Shown here: one piece after another, positions 25,618 through 34,749 of the stretch | Layout of the letters: each line of letters opens with the position of its first letter | Position numbering within the stretch: position 1 is the stretch's first letter | NCBI GenBank assembly: GCA_017473905.1 | Contig: JAFUJA010000016.1 | Span: 1-62,154 of the forward strand | Reading direction: 5' to 3' | Source of the DNA: Lachnospiraceae bacterium | GTDB lineage: Bacteria; Bacillota; Clostridia; Lachnospirales; Lachnospiraceae | Length of the DNA stretch: 62,154 nucleotides | Translations under genes and position numbers: made by a program | The notes under the pieces: model-generated | What the model was told of the DNA's origin: nothing | Databases searched by the model: none | Seen by the model: the letters and a program-made list of their open reading frames with translations, nothing else

Positions 25618-26736
25618 TTATACATCATAACGCTCATTCTTCTCTATCAGGACTTTGATACCGTTCTCTCCCATGTAATAGGAGTTTGCACGAATGGTAT
25701 CGCGACTTTCCACAATACAGTTTTCAATATGGGTATTGTCTCCGATATAAACATCATTTAAAATGATGGAATTTCTGATGGTACAATTGTTACCAACGAA
25801 TACCTTCTTGAAAATAATGGAATTCTCTACCTTACCGTTGATAATGCTGCCGCTGGAAATTAAACTGTTTTTCACTTCTGCGCCCACATTATACTTAGCA
25901 GGAGGAAGGTCATCCACTTTGGAATAAACATCGGGATACTGACGGAAGAAGTAATTGCGTACCTCAGGTTTGAGGAAGTCCATATTGGTCTCATAATAAT
26001 CCTCTACGGATGCAATGTTTCTCCAATATTCTTTCAGCTTGTAACCGAAGATTCTCTTTACGCCTTTATAGCGAATGAGAATATCTGCAACGAAGTCATA
26101 ACGTCCTTCCTGATAACTCTGCTCGATCAATTCGATTAAAAGTCTTCTACGGATTACGTATACACCGCAGGAAACCGTATTGGTCTTTGCAACCACGGGT
26201 TTTTCCTCGAATTCTTCAATGCGGCTTTCTTCGTTCATTTTAATGATTCCGTAACGGTCTACGTTGGTGTTCTCGTCCAAATCCTTGCAAACCACTGTAA
26301 TATCGGCTTTTTTATCGATATGGTACTCAAGAACTTTGTTGTAGTCCATTTTATAAACGCAATCACCGGAAGCAATTACCACGTAAGGTTCATGGCTATT
26401 CTTCAAGAAGTCCATATTCTGGTAAATTGCATCTGCGGTACCTCTGTACCAGTTGCTGTTTTCTGCGGTCACTACAGGAGAAAATACATACAAACCGCCC
26501 TGCTTACGACCGAAGTCCCACCATTTGGAAGAGCTTAAGTGCTCATTTAAACTGCGGGCATTATACTGAGTGAGAACCGCAACTCTCTGAATATGAGAGT
26601 TGGACATGTTGCTCAGTGCGAAGTCAATACTTCTGTAGCTTCCTGCAATGGGCATTGCAGAGATGGCTCTCTTCTGGGAAAGTTCCCGCATTCTGTGGCT
26701 GTGTCCGCCGGCTAAAACAATTCCTATTGCTCTCAT
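25618..26736 (-). CDS. glgD: Glucose-1-phosphate adenylyltransferase subunit GlgD
   Basis: Non-catalytic or regulatory partner of GlgC for ADP-glucose formation in glycogen synthesis. At 372 residues it is shorter than GlgC. The N-terminal motif reads [20 protein letters not shown], whereas GlgC carries the intact GGxGxRLxxLT...KPA pyrophosphorylase signature; this divergence supports a GlgD role. The C-terminus is a left-handed beta-helix ([20 protein letters not shown]). Its ATG overlaps the glgC stop by four bases, indicating translational coupling. Confidence 0.93.
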   Translation of the reverse strand: MRAIGIVLAGGHSHRMRELSQKRAISAMPIAGSYRSIDFALSNMSNSHIQRVAVLTQYNARSLNEHLSSSKWWDFGRKQGGLYVFSPVVTAENSNWYRGTADAIYQNMDFLKNSHEPYVVIASGDCVYKMDYNKVLEYHIDKKADITVVCKDLDENTNVDRYGIIKMNEESRIEEFEEKPVVAKTNTVSCGVYVIRRRLLIELIEQSYQEGRYDFVADILIRYKGVKRIFGYKLKEYWRNIASVEDYYETNMDFLKPEVRNYFFRQYPDVYSKVDDLPPAKYNVGAEVKNSLISSGSIINGKVENSIIFKKVFVGNNCTIRNSIILNDVYIGDNTHIENCIVESRDTIRANSYYMGENGIKVLIEKNERYDV

Positions 26737-28007
26737 ACTTCATCACCTGCCTTAATCAAAGTCTTTCCGCTGCCAAGATAAGCATCGGGATAATCATCCA
26801 TTGTGGTAACACCGGAAACCACCGTATTTTTCCCGATTGTAACCCCATTGGGAATGATGGTCTTCTCGCCTACCGTCACCAGGCCGTGATTATAAATATG
26901 AGGTGCCGTGTCATTTTCTGCTTCTTCGCCGACACCCAACTTAACATTATTACCGATTTCTACGTTTTCTGCTATGATACCCTTGTAAACTTCACAGTTG
27001 TCTCCGATTACCGCTTCATTCATGATGATGGAATCTCTGACTACTGTTCCTTCACCGATTGTAACCCCGCAACCGATGATGGAGTTATATACTTTACCCG
27101 AAATACTTGCACCTTCTCCAATCAGGCTCTTTTCAATCACGCTGTCGGAAGAAATATACTGGGGAGGCAGTGTATCGCTCTTGGTGTAAATCTTCCAATA
27201 CTCTTCGTAAAGGTTGAATACGGGAACAATATCCGTAAGTTCCATGTTTGCTTCCCAGTAAGAATGTAAGGTTCCAACGTCCTTCCAGTATCCGTTGTAT
27301 TCATACGCATACAAAGGTGAACCCTTTTCGTGACAATAAGGAATTACGTGCTTACCAAAATCCAGATTCGGCTGGTCAGCCTTTGCAATCAAGGCTTCCT
27401 TCAAAGTCTTCCAGTTGAAGATATAAATACCCATGGAAGCCAGATTACTTCTGGGATTCTCCGGTTTTTCCTCAAAGTCGGTGATTCTTCTGTTTTCATC
27501 TGTGATTACGATACCGAAACGCTTTGCTTCTTCATAAGGAACGGGCATTGCTGCAAGAGTAACCTCTGCGCCGTTCTTCTTATGGAAATCAAGCATCACC
27601 TCATAGTCCATTTTATAAATGTGGTCACCGGATAAAATCAAAACGTAATCCGGATTAAAACTTTCCATGTAATCAAGATTCTGGTAAATCGCATTCGCGG
27701 TACCTGTGTACCATTCACTGTTTCCGCTCTTCTCGTAGGGAGGTAAAACGGTTACACCACCGATGTTACGGTCGAGGTCCCAGGGAATACCGATACCGAT
27801 ATGTGTGTTCAGACGAAGCGGCTGGTACTGGGTAAGTACACCTACCGTATCAACGCCGGAATTGATGCAGTTACTTAAAGGAAAATCGATAATGCGATAT
27901 TTTCCGCCGAAAGCCACTGCCGGTTTTGCCACCTTTGCCGTAAGGATACCAAGACGACTTCCCTGGCCACCCGCAAGCAACATAGCAATCATTTCTTTCT
28001 TAATCAT
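26733..28007 (-). CDS. glgC: Glucose-1-phosphate adenylyltransferase
   Basis: Catalyses ATP + glucose-1-phosphate to ADP-glucose, the committed step of glycogen synthesis. The start is ATG 28007 ([20 protein letters not shown]) after AAGGGGTG; the track-length extension has no ribosome site. The 424 residues contain [20 protein letters not shown] (here with 'AKVAKPAV'), [22 protein letters not shown] and [10 protein letters not shown], with a C-terminal beta-helix from about 300. It is the first gene of glgC-glgD, with a promoter in the murC-facing intergenic region. Confidence 0.96.
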   Translation of the reverse strand: MIKKEMIAMLLAGGQGSRLGILTAKVAKPAVAFGGKYRIIDFPLSNCINSGVDTVGVLTQYQPLRLNTHIGIGIPWDLDRNIGGVTVLPPYEKSGNSEWYTGTANAIYQNLDYMESFNPDYVLILSGDHIYKMDYEVMLDFHKKNGAEVTLAAMPVPYEEAKRFGIVITDENRRITDFEEKPENPRSNLASMGIYIFNWKTLKEALIAKADQPNLDFGKHVIPYCHEKGSPLYAYEYNGYWKDVGTLHSYWEANMELTDIVPVFNLYEEYWKIYTKSDTLPPQYISSDSVIEKSLIGEGASISGKVYNSIIGCGVTIGEGTVVRDSIIMNEAVIGDNCEVYKGIIAENVEIGNNVKLGVGEEAENDTAPHIYNHGLVTVGEKTIIPNGVTIGKNTVVSGVTTMDDYPDAYLGSGKTLIKAGDEV

Positions 28008-28356
28008 GTCTTCACCCCTTGTCGTAATATTTGTAAAATTGAAAAACAAAACGCCCCAATTGTCTTATTTTTCCAAAAAATTCTGTAACCCTGTATTTCT
28101 GTCTGTCTATTATAACACGCAAATCGACAAAAGTGAACCTTTTGCACCAATTTTATCGTCATTTTTGCCCATTTTTATGTAAAATTTTAACAATTAGCCG
28201 TTAAAATGCATAATTTTTTTGGATAATTTGCCGTTTCAGTTTGAAACACCACTATTGATTTATTGATGTTTTCCACAAAAAGAAGAAAAATTCCCTTTTT
28301 TTTTCCTTCCGGGAAGTGTATTATATATAAGATATTATAAAAAAAGAGGGTACATC
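28008..28356. other. 349-bp divergent intergenic region glgC / murC
   Basis: AT-rich. Toward glgC there is an extended -10 promoter TTCACT (28132-28137), 17 bp, TGTTATAAT with TATAAT at 28109-28114. Toward murC no clear SigA promoter was found, only AT-rich sequence at 28317-28345 and a GAGGG ribosome site. A DnaA-box-like TTTTCCACA lies at 28269-28277. No RNA gene or small reading frame was recognised. Confidence 0.6.
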
Positions 28357-29736
28357 ATGTACGAAATTGATTTTACAACTCCTATCCATGTACATTTCAT
28401 CGGAATAGGCGGCATCAGCATGAGCGGACTGGCACAGATTCTTCTGTCCAAAGGCTTCCGGGTTTCCGGCTCTGACAACCAGAACTCCAAGCTTACGGAA
28501 GAACTTGAGAATGCCGGCGCCACTATTTATATCGGCCAGAGAGCATCCAATGTGTCCGAAGACGTGGACCTTGCGGTTTATACCGCTGCCATCAAAGAGG
28601 ACAATGAGGAGTTTATGCGCTTCAGGGAACTTGGCATCCCCATGATGCCCCGGGCGGCCCTTCTGGGACAGATTATGAAAAATTACAAAAACGCCATTGC
28701 GGTAAGCGGAACCCACGGAAAGACCACCACATCTTCCATGATGTCGGAAATCCTTCTGGCTGCGCAGGCAGACCCTACTCTTACCATCGGAGGCATTGCC
28801 AAAAGCATCAACGGCAATTTGCGTCTTGGTAATTCTGATGTTTTTTTAACGGAAGCCTGCGAATATACCAACAGCTTTTTGTCTTTCTTCCCCCGCTACG
28901 GCATTATTTTAAATATTGAGGAAGACCATATGGACTTCTTTAAAGATATTGAGGATATCCGGAATTCATTCCACAATTTTGCCCGGCTTCTTCCCGAAGA
29001 CGGTGCATTGGTTATCAATAACGATATCCCCGACCATAAAGAGCTTACCTCAGATTTAAAATGCAATGTAAAGACCTTTGGCTTCGATGACAGTGCGGAT
29101 TACTATTGCACCAATCTGGAAGTACGTGAAATGGGAAATCACAGTTTTATGTTCCATACGCCTGACGGCAAAAGCTGTGAGGTTGTTCTCGATATGTTAG
29201 GCAGACACAATGTAAGCAATGCCATTTCAGCCCTTGCCCTGGCAGACATTTTAGGTATTGACCTTGATCTTGCATCCAAGGCACTTTCCATCTGCACCGG
29301 TGCACGCCGCCGCTTCGAGAAAAAGGGAATGCTTGGAGGCGTAACGGTTATCGATGATTACGCACATCACCCTACGGAAATCCGCGCCACCCTTCAGGCG
29401 GCAAAGGCCTATCCCCACAGAGAAGTATGGTGCGTTTTCCAGCCTCATACATACACCAGAACAAAAGCGTTCCTCAACGACTTTGCAGAAGCACTTTCCA
29501 TGGCGGACCATGTTGTCCTGACGGACATTTATGCAGCAAGAGAAAAGAACACCATCGGCATTTCTTCCAAAGATTTGCAGGCATTGCTTCTGGAAAAGGG
29601 ATGTGACTGCCATTATTTTGCATCTTTTTCAGATATTGAAAATTTTTTATTACAAAATTGTATCCCCCGGGACATGTTAATAACTATGGGTGCCGGAGAT
29701 GTAGTAAAAATCGGGGAAAACCTCCTCGGTCAGTAA
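28357..29736 (+). CDS. murC: UDP-N-acetylmuramate--L-alanine ligase
   Basis: Cytoplasmic ligase adding L-alanine to UDP-MurNAc, the first step of the peptidoglycan stem peptide. At 459 residues it has HFIGIGGISMSGLAQ near 12-26, the ATP loop SGTHGKTTTSSM near 113-124 and the C-terminal DDYAHHPTEI near 330-339. Its GAGGG site is six to seven bases upstream. It opens the only plus-strand block of the window. Its terminator is built from DnaA-box-like sequence just past the stop. Confidence 0.96.
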   Translation: MYEIDFTTPIHVHFIGIGGISMSGLAQILLSKGFRVSGSDNQNSKLTEELENAGATIYIGQRASNVSEDVDLAVYTAAIKEDNEEFMRFRELGIPMMPRAALLGQIMKNYKNAIAVSGTHGKTTTSSMMSEILLAAQADPTLTIGGIAKSINGNLRLGNSDVFLTEACEYTNSFLSFFPRYGIILNIEEDHMDFFKDIEDIRNSFHNFARLLPEDGALVINNDIPDHKELTSDLKCNVKTFGFDDSADYYCTNLEVREMGNHSFMFHTPDGKSCEVVLDMLGRHNVSNAISALALADILGIDLDLASKALSICTGARRRFEKKGMLGGVTVIDDYAHHPTEIRATLQAAKAYPHREVWCVFQPHTYTRTKAFLNDFAEALSMADHVVLTDIYAAREKNTIGISSKDLQALLLEKGCDCHYFASFSDIENFLLQNCIPRDMLITMGAGDVVKIGENLLGQ

Positions 29737-29737
29737 G

Positions 29738-29912
29738 TTATCCACATTATCCACAGTTTTTTCGACCTTTTATACGGCGAAAAGGCTGTGGATATTTTTA
29801 GTTTACATAATATGTATTTTCATGTCGGTTTTTCCCCGTGTTTAAGGGCTTTTCCATAAAATTATTTTTTTATGTGGACATATAAAAAGACAAGTTATCC
29901 ACATTATGCACA
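29738..29912. promoter_or_regulatory. DnaA-box cluster upstream of helicase-loader operon
   Basis: Two abutting exact boxes TTATCCACA at 29738-29746 and 29747-29755, an inverted near-box (ATATCCACA on the minus strand) at 29787-29795, and a second abutting pair TTATCCACA (29895-29903) and TTATGCACA (29904-29912). A weaker ATGTCCACA lies inverted at 29873-29881. AT-rich DNA separates the pairs. DnaA binding is inferred from consensus. The target is probably the dnaD-dnaC promoter (TATAAT 29983-29988). Confidence 0.8.
29748..29799 (+). terminator. murC terminator made from inverted DnaA boxes
   Basis: Arms TATCCACAG (29748-29756) and CTGTGGATA (29786-29794), with further pairing inside (TTTTTTCG with CGAAAA), followed by five T. 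The left arm is the second DnaA box, so one element may serve in both DNA and RNA. Confidence 0.75.
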
Positions 29913-29977
29913 AGTGCCGCAACCCCAGTAAAATCAAGGGTTTGAGGCAAATTTGGGTGTTTTCTTTTTTGGAAGGG

Positions 29978-29988
29978 TGTGCTATAAT
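29978..29988 (+). promoter_or_regulatory. Promoter of dnaD-dnaC-prs
   Basis: Extended -10 TGCTATAAT with TATAAT at 29983-29988 and only a weak -35. The ATG of the DnaD-domain gene lies about 70 bp downstream. The proximal DnaA-box pair ends about 70 bp upstream. Confidence 0.65.
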
Positions 29989-30059
29989 TCAACTTGCTTT
30001 GAAATGAATACGGGAGAATTGCAGTCACTTTGCGTTCTCTTGTTATTGGGGGAATCAGA

Positions 30060-31100
30060 ATGAATCAGATTACACTTCAAAAAGAGGACAGATCCGGTCT
30101 GACCGGGGTTTCCAACCTCTTTATTGATACTTTTATGCGGGATGCCAACGATGCCCAGATTAAGACCTATCTTTATCTGCTCCGGGCACAAAACGCAGGC
30201 CTCCCCATCCGCATCTCGGAAATTGCGGATTCTTTTAACCATACAGAGAAGGAAATCATCCGTTCTTTGCGTTACTGGGAGAAGCAGAAGCTCCTCTCCC
30301 TGCAGGTTGACGAAAACAACGAAATCGCAGGAATCAGACTTTTGGAAGTTCCCGGACAGGAACAGCCCAAAACGCTGGCACCCATTGTTTCCCTGCTTCC
30401 TGCAGAGAAACCGGAACCCGTAAGAGAAAATGCGGCTCCTGCCAAGCCCTCCTATTCTGCTGATGATTTACGTAAGTTTAAGGACAAGGAAGAATTCAGT
30501 GCCCTGCTTTGCATCATTGAACAGTACCTTGGCAAGCCCTTAAGTCCCACGGATGTAAAGAGTATTCTTTATATTTACGACGGCTTACAGTTCTCAACGG
30601 ATTTAATCGATTCCTTACTGGAATATTGTCTGGAGCGCGGTAAAAAGGAACTCCGTTACATAGAGAAAACAGCAATCGGCTGGTACGAGCAGGGAATCCG
30701 TACACTTTCCCAGGCTCATAAAAACACGGAAACCTATGATAAAAATATCTACACCGTTATGAATGCTTTGGGAAAAGGAAATCACACTCCCACTGCCAAG
30801 GAAGTAGACTACATAAACCGCTGGATCGGTGCTTACGGATTTTCCATGAATATGATTCTGGAATGTTGCGAGCGCACCGTTATGGCAACGGAAAACAATC
30901 GTTTTCAGTATGCGGAAGGAATTTTATCCAAGTGGAGAGAACAGAATTTATTTACACCTGACAGACTGGAAAAAGCAGAGGCTGCTTACCGCAGAAACAA
31001 AGCGGCTGCCCAAAAGACTTCCTCCGAAAATTCCTTTAACCGTTTTACGAAAACAACCTATGACTTTGAAGCTTTGGAGCGGGAGCTTTTAAGCAACTAA
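30060..31100 (+). CDS. DnaD-domain replication protein
   Basis: Primosomal helicase-loading partner. The start is ATG 30060 (MNQITLQKEDRSG) after GGGGGAATCAGA; the longer frame lacks a site. The 346 residues have an N-terminal winged-helix region (about 1-105, VSNLFIDTFMRDANDAQIKT), a linker, and two DnaD/DnaB2-like helical domains (about 140-225 and 235-320) with the YIRRWIxxYGF-like motif YINRWIGAYGFS. It lies directly upstream of the DnaC-like ATPase, a common pair in Clostridia, and downstream of DnaA boxes, which suggests replication-linked control. Confidence 0.9.
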   Translation: MNQITLQKEDRSGLTGVSNLFIDTFMRDANDAQIKTYLYLLRAQNAGLPIRISEIADSFNHTEKEIIRSLRYWEKQKLLSLQVDENNEIAGIRLLEVPGQEQPKTLAPIVSLLPAEKPEPVRENAAPAKPSYSADDLRKFKDKEEFSALLCIIEQYLGKPLSPTDVKSILYIYDGLQFSTDLIDSLLEYCLERGKKELRYIEKTAIGWYEQGIRTLSQAHKNTETYDKNIYTVMNALGKGNHTPTAKEVDYINRWIGAYGFSMNMILECCERTVMATENNRFQYAEGILSKWREQNLFTPDRLEKAEAAYRRNKAAAQKTSSENSFNRFTKTTYDFEALERELLSN

Positions 31101-31112
31101 AGGAGAACCGAC

Positions 31113-32090
31113 GTGGCACTGAGCAATACGCAATATGATACCATTCTCCGGGACTATAACCAGAAACGGCTGGATTCCAGACGCATTCTGGAGGAACGTA
31201 CCAGAGAAATCTATGACAAGCTTCCTGATTACAAAGAAATGGACGACTTAATTGCATCCATTTCCGTCAACCGGGCCAAACAACGGCTTATGGGTACCGA
31301 AGCAAAAGAAAACAACGAAGAAATCGCGGATATTTTAGAAGATATCAATACCCGTAAAAAGCTTCTTTTAACAAGCGCAGGATATTCCGTAAATTATCTG
31401 GATCCGGTTTACACCTGTTCTTACTGTAAGGACACAGGTTATATCGGTGATGAAAAATGTCACTGCTTCAAGCAGGCGGTTTTGGATCTTTTATACGAAC
31501 AATCCAACATACGGGATGTACTGTCAACAGAGAACTTTAAGAACCTTTCTTTTGAATATCAGAGCGGTGAAGACCTGGTACACTTTAAAAAAGCTACACA
31601 AAAAGCGGAAGAATTTGTACAAGCATTCGATTATGACTACCGCAATTTATTATTTTATGGTACAGTAGGTACCGGCAAAAGTTTTCTTTCCAACTGCGTT
31701 GCCAACGCTTTACTGGAAAAGGGACACTCTGTTATCTACTTCAGCGCCGCAGGATTATTTGAACGGATTTCGGAATACACCTTCCAAAAAGGCGGAAAAG
31801 ATGCTTCCGTCAATCCCTTCGATGACATTTACAACTGCGATTTGCTGATTATTGATGACCTGGGTACGGAACTTACCAACAGTTTCGTCACATCCCAGCT
31901 TTTTGCCTGCCTGAATGAGAGACATCTTCGTCGTAAAGCAACCATCATTTCCTCAAACTTAAATTTAGAGGAATTGCGTGAGCGCTACTCCGACAGAGTA
32001 TTCTCCAGAATCACAAGCAACTATGAGCTGTGTAAACTGTCCGGTCAGGACGTGCGATTATATTTAAAAAGAATGATGAGCAGAAAGTGA
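31113..32090 (+). CDS. DnaC/DnaI-like helicase loader ATPase
   Basis: AAA+ ATPase that loads the replicative helicase (DnaB, here at 1096-2424). A GTG start at 31113 follows AAGGAG. The 325 residues have an N-terminal helical region, a zinc-type cluster CSYCKDTGYIGDEKCHC near 97-113, Walker A GTVGTGKSFLSN near 182-193, Walker B LLIIDDLGTE near 247-256 and an arginine-finger region SNLNLEELRERYSDRVFSRI. Twelve bp separate it from the dnaD-domain gene, and it overlaps the short frame leading prs. Confidence 0.93.
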   Translation: MALSNTQYDTILRDYNQKRLDSRRILEERTREIYDKLPDYKEMDDLIASISVNRAKQRLMGTEAKENNEEIADILEDINTRKKLLLTSAGYSVNYLDPVYTCSYCKDTGYIGDEKCHCFKQAVLDLLYEQSNIRDVLSTENFKNLSFEYQSGEDLVHFKKATQKAEEFVQAFDYDYRNLLFYGTVGTGKSFLSNCVANALLEKGHSVIYFSAAGLFERISEYTFQKGGKDASVNPFDDIYNCDLLIIDDLGTELTNSFVTSQLFACLNERHLRRKATIISSNLNLEELRERYSDRVFSRITSNYELCKLSGQDVRLYLKRMMSRK

Positions 32091-32101
32091 GGAAATTTTT
32101 C

Positions 32102-33286
32102 ATGTCTTTTAAACGTGGAGAAATACGTAACCTTGAAACAATCCCTGTAGGTTCTTTAGGCTTAATTCCCCTGGAGGGATGCCGCGAGCTGGGAGAAAAA
32201 GTAAACAAATACCTGGTTGACTGGAGAACAGAAAGAGAAAGCAAGCACAAAGACAGCCTTGCATTCGCAGGATACCAGAGAGATTCTTATATTTTAGATG
32301 CCAAGGTTCCCCGTTTCGGCTCCGGCGAAGCAAAGGGTGTTATCAATGAATCCGTACGTGGTGATGACCTCTATCTTCTGGTAGATGTTTGTAACCACAG
32401 CCTTACGTATTCCCTTTGCGGATACAAAAACAGAATGTCACCTGATGACCACTATCAGGATTTAAAGCGTATTATTGCTGCCGTAGGGGGTAAGGCAAGA
32501 AGAATTACCGTAATTATGCCTTTCCTCTATGAGAGCAGACAGCATAAAAGAAGTTCCCGTGAATCCTTAGACTGTGCACTTGCACTTCAGGAACTCGTGA
32601 GCATGGGTGTAGACAACATCATCACCTTTGATGCCCATGACCCCAGAGTACAGAATGCGATTCCCCTGCATGGATTCGAAACCGTACAGCCCGCATATCA
32701 GTTTATCAAGGGACTCATTAACAACATTCCCGACATTAAGTTAAATGCAGACCATATGATGGTAATCAGCCCCGATGAAGGCGGTATGTCCCGTGCAATT
32801 TACATTGCAAACGTTTTAGGTCTGGATATGGGTATGTTCTACAAGAGACGTGACTATACCAGAATCGTAGACGGAAGAAACCCCATCGTTGCCCATGAAT
32901 TCCTGGGAACCAGTGTAGAAGGCAAAGATATGATTATCATTGACGATATGATTTCCTCCGGCGAAAGCGTTATTGAAGTTGCTGCTGCATTAAAAGCCCG
33001 CAAAGCAAACCGCATCTTTATCGCAACTACTTTCGGTTTATTTACCAACGGATTGGAGCGTTTTGACAAGGCATACGAGGAAGGCTTAATTCACCGTGTA
33101 TTAACCACTAACCTTGTATACCAGCCTGCCGAACTTTTAGAGAGAGAATGGTACATCAACTGTGATATGAGCAAATACATCGCTTACATCATCGATACCT
33201 TAAATCACGACAGTTCCATCAGTGATTTATTAAATCCCAACGAAAGAATCCAGAAGCTTTTAAAAGAGCATCAGGAAAATCTGTAA
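32102..33286 (+). CDS. prs: Ribose-phosphate pyrophosphokinase
   Basis: Makes PRPP from ribose-5-phosphate and ATP for nucleotide, His and Trp synthesis. The start is placed at ATG 32102 (MSFKRGEIRNLET) behind GTGAGG; the frame could also open at a GTG at 32087. The 394 residues exceed the classical length of about 315. The protein belongs to an atypical group with long N-terminal and internal additions. Recognisable parts are MPFLYESRQHKRSSRESLD, FDAHDPRVQNAIP and the PRPP loop IIIDDMISSGESV near 278-290. It is third in the operon and ends at a strong terminator. Confidence 0.9.
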   Translation: MSFKRGEIRNLETIPVGSLGLIPLEGCRELGEKVNKYLVDWRTERESKHKDSLAFAGYQRDSYILDAKVPRFGSGEAKGVINESVRGDDLYLLVDVCNHSLTYSLCGYKNRMSPDDHYQDLKRIIAAVGGKARRITVIMPFLYESRQHKRSSRESLDCALALQELVSMGVDNIITFDAHDPRVQNAIPLHGFETVQPAYQFIKGLINNIPDIKLNADHMMVISPDEGGMSRAIYIANVLGLDMGMFYKRRDYTRIVDGRNPIVAHEFLGTSVEGKDMIIIDDMISSGESVIEVAAALKARKANRIFIATTFGLFTNGLERFDKAYEEGLIHRVLTTNLVYQPAELLEREWYINCDMSKYIAYIIDTLNHDSSISDLLNPNERIQKLLKEHQENL

Positions 33287-33320
33287 GCAAATGAATACAT
33301 AGAAATCTCTATGCATTATA

Positions 33321-33350
33321 AAAAGTCCGCAATTGTTGCGGACTTTTTTG
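33321..33350 (+). terminator. Terminator after prs
   Basis: Perfect 12-bp arms AAAAGTCCGCAA / TTGCGGACTTTT with a three-base loop and a following T run. Confidence 0.92.
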
Positions 33351-33566
33351 TTTCGCTAAGAATTCTGCCGCATTATGCGAAACGCACAATTTTCAGCTTC
33401 TTTTTAGGGCAAGATGCCAAGGAGTATTTTCTATTCTTTTTATTTCGAGTCATTTTTTCATGTATTCGTGACTTTTTGTTGTTTTTTAGGAAACATCGTG
33501 GTATTTTCAACTCAAGGGGAATCAAAGGACACATTTTAAACACATTTTTACATGAAAGGATAAAAT

Positions 33567-34061
33567 ATGAAACACGCAAAAAACAACAACGGCTTTTCCC
33601 TCATTGAACTCATTATCGTAATTGCAATTATGGCAATTGCAGTTGGGGTTATGGCACCTTTCCTGGTTCGTTATATCGAGAAGACCAACGTTTCTTCCGA
33701 TTACCAGCTTGCGGACACAATCCGCACAGGTGTTGCCCTTGCCATCGTAGACGTGGAAGTACAGAACGATGCAGCAAGCAGACCCTTCCTTGAAAAAATG
33801 GATTCCGGCTTCGGAATGAATATCAACGAAGACAGTACATTTCTTTCTTCTGACTGTGTCCTGAAAGAAAGTCTTGAAACTTCCTTCGGATTTCCCGTCG
33901 AACAGATTATGACCCAGATCCGTTCTGCAAACGGAGACGGTTGTGATTGCAATGTAAAAACCTCAAACGGTATTGTACAGGTTACTTTTACCTGCACGGA
34001 CAGCACCGGAAAAAGAGATACTTCCGCTTCCACACCTGACAACGATATTAACGTAAAATAA
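33567..34061 (+). CDS. Type IV pilin-like protein with class III-type leader
   Basis: The 164 residues begin with a short basic leader, then the prepilin peptidase signature GFSLIELIIVIAIMAIAVG near 9-27 (cleavage after Gly9, Glu at +5), forming the hydrophobic pilin helix. The globular C-terminal domain contains a CDCNV stretch and is Ser/Thr/Asp-rich near its end. AAAGGATAAAAT precedes ATG 33567. No pilus assembly ATPase, platform protein or prepilin peptidase lies nearby, so it must rely on genes elsewhere or serve another role. Confidence 0.88.
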   Translation: MKHAKNNNGFSLIELIIVIAIMAIAVGVMAPFLVRYIEKTNVSSDYQLADTIRTGVALAIVDVEVQNDAASRPFLEKMDSGFGMNINEDSTFLSSDCVLKESLETSFGFPVEQIMTQIRSANGDGCDCNVKTSNGIVQVTFTCTDSTGKRDTSASTPDNDINVK

Positions 34062-34087
34062 TACTTTTCTTTTATTGCGTTTTGGGA

Positions 34088-34093
34088 TATAAT
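34088..34093 (+). promoter_or_regulatory. Candidate -10 of queT
   Basis: TATAAT about 20 bp ahead of the preQ1-type leader; the -35 is poor. Confidence 0.5.
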
Positions 34094-34113
34094 ATCCGAG
34101 AACCAAAATGAAA

Positions 34114-34157
34114 CCGGTCAGTTCGAAACCCATCCTGACCTAAAACAAAACTAGGAG
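34114..34157 (+). ncRNA. Candidate preQ1-I riboswitch
   Basis: A stem GGTCAG (34116-34121) / CTGACC (34135-34140) encloses a 13-base loop beginning TTC and containing ACCC, followed by an A-rich tail TAAAACAAAACTAGGAG that includes the queT Shine-Dalgarno. This matches the compact preQ1 class I plan, in which the tail folds back as a pseudoknot and hides the ribosome site when ligand binds. The gene controlled, queT, fits. Confidence 0.75.
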
Positions 34158-34164
34158 AACAAAA

Positions 34165-34749
34165 ATGAAAAACAAAAAAGTACTGTTTCTGACACAGGCA
34201 GCCCTGATTGCTGCTCTCTATGTGGTATTAACAGAGCTTTCAAATTTATTCGGACTTGCATCTTCTATGATACAGGTCCGTTTTTCTGAAGCGCTCACTG
34301 TTTTACCCTTCTTTACCCCTGCCGCCGTGCCAGGATTATTTCTGGGATGTATCATCAGCAACCTTCTGGTAAATGCCAATATCTTTGATATTATATTCGG
34401 AAGCCTTGCCACGCTTCTCGGAGCTCTTGGTACAATGGGGTTGGGCAAGCTTTTATGTATCGGCAGAAAGACACCGGAAGAAAACAACGGAACTACGCCG
34501 AAAGAAAATAATTCTTCCGATGGAAACCAAAAAAAGAAAAAGGAGAAACCGATTCTTCTGTCTCTCCTTACACTTCCGCCTATTTTATCAAATACGCTGA
34601 TTATTCCTTTTGTTTTAAAATATGCCTACGGTCTGGAACCTCTCTGGCTTTCCTTCATAACCGTGGGACTGGGTGAGATTATTTCCTGCGGTGTTTTCGG
34701 CATCGTACTTCTTTTCACCCTGCGAAAATACGGAAAACGAATCTTTTAG
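34165..34749 (+). CDS. queT: QueT-family queuosine precursor transporter
   Basis: Predicted ECF-type substrate-binding membrane protein for queuosine precursors. The 194 residues include about five or six hydrophobic helices and the family motifs [20 protein letters not shown] and [20 protein letters not shown]. An unusual hydrophilic insert (about 100-132; [16 protein letters not shown] then KKKKEK) splits the normal cytoplasmic loop. The start is behind AGGAGAAC within a preQ1-type leader. Its stop codon overlaps the stop of convergent galE, leaving no space for a separate terminator. Confidence 0.9.
   Translation: MKNKKVLFLTQAALIAALYVVLTELSNLFGLASSMIQVRFSEALTVLPFFTPAAVPGLFLGCIISNLLVNANIFDIIFGSLATLLGALGTMGLGKLLCIGRKTPEENNGTTPKENNSSDGNQKKKKEKPILLSLLTLPPILSNTLIIPFVLKYAYGLEPLWLSFITVGLGEIISCGVFGIVLLFTLRKYGKRIF

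Noticed and set aside
29737-30059. Replication origin (oriC)
   Set aside because: DnaA boxes are present, but there is no dnaA, dnaN or rpmH nearby and genes on both sides do not diverge as expected from an origin: most genes to the right are again on the minus strand.
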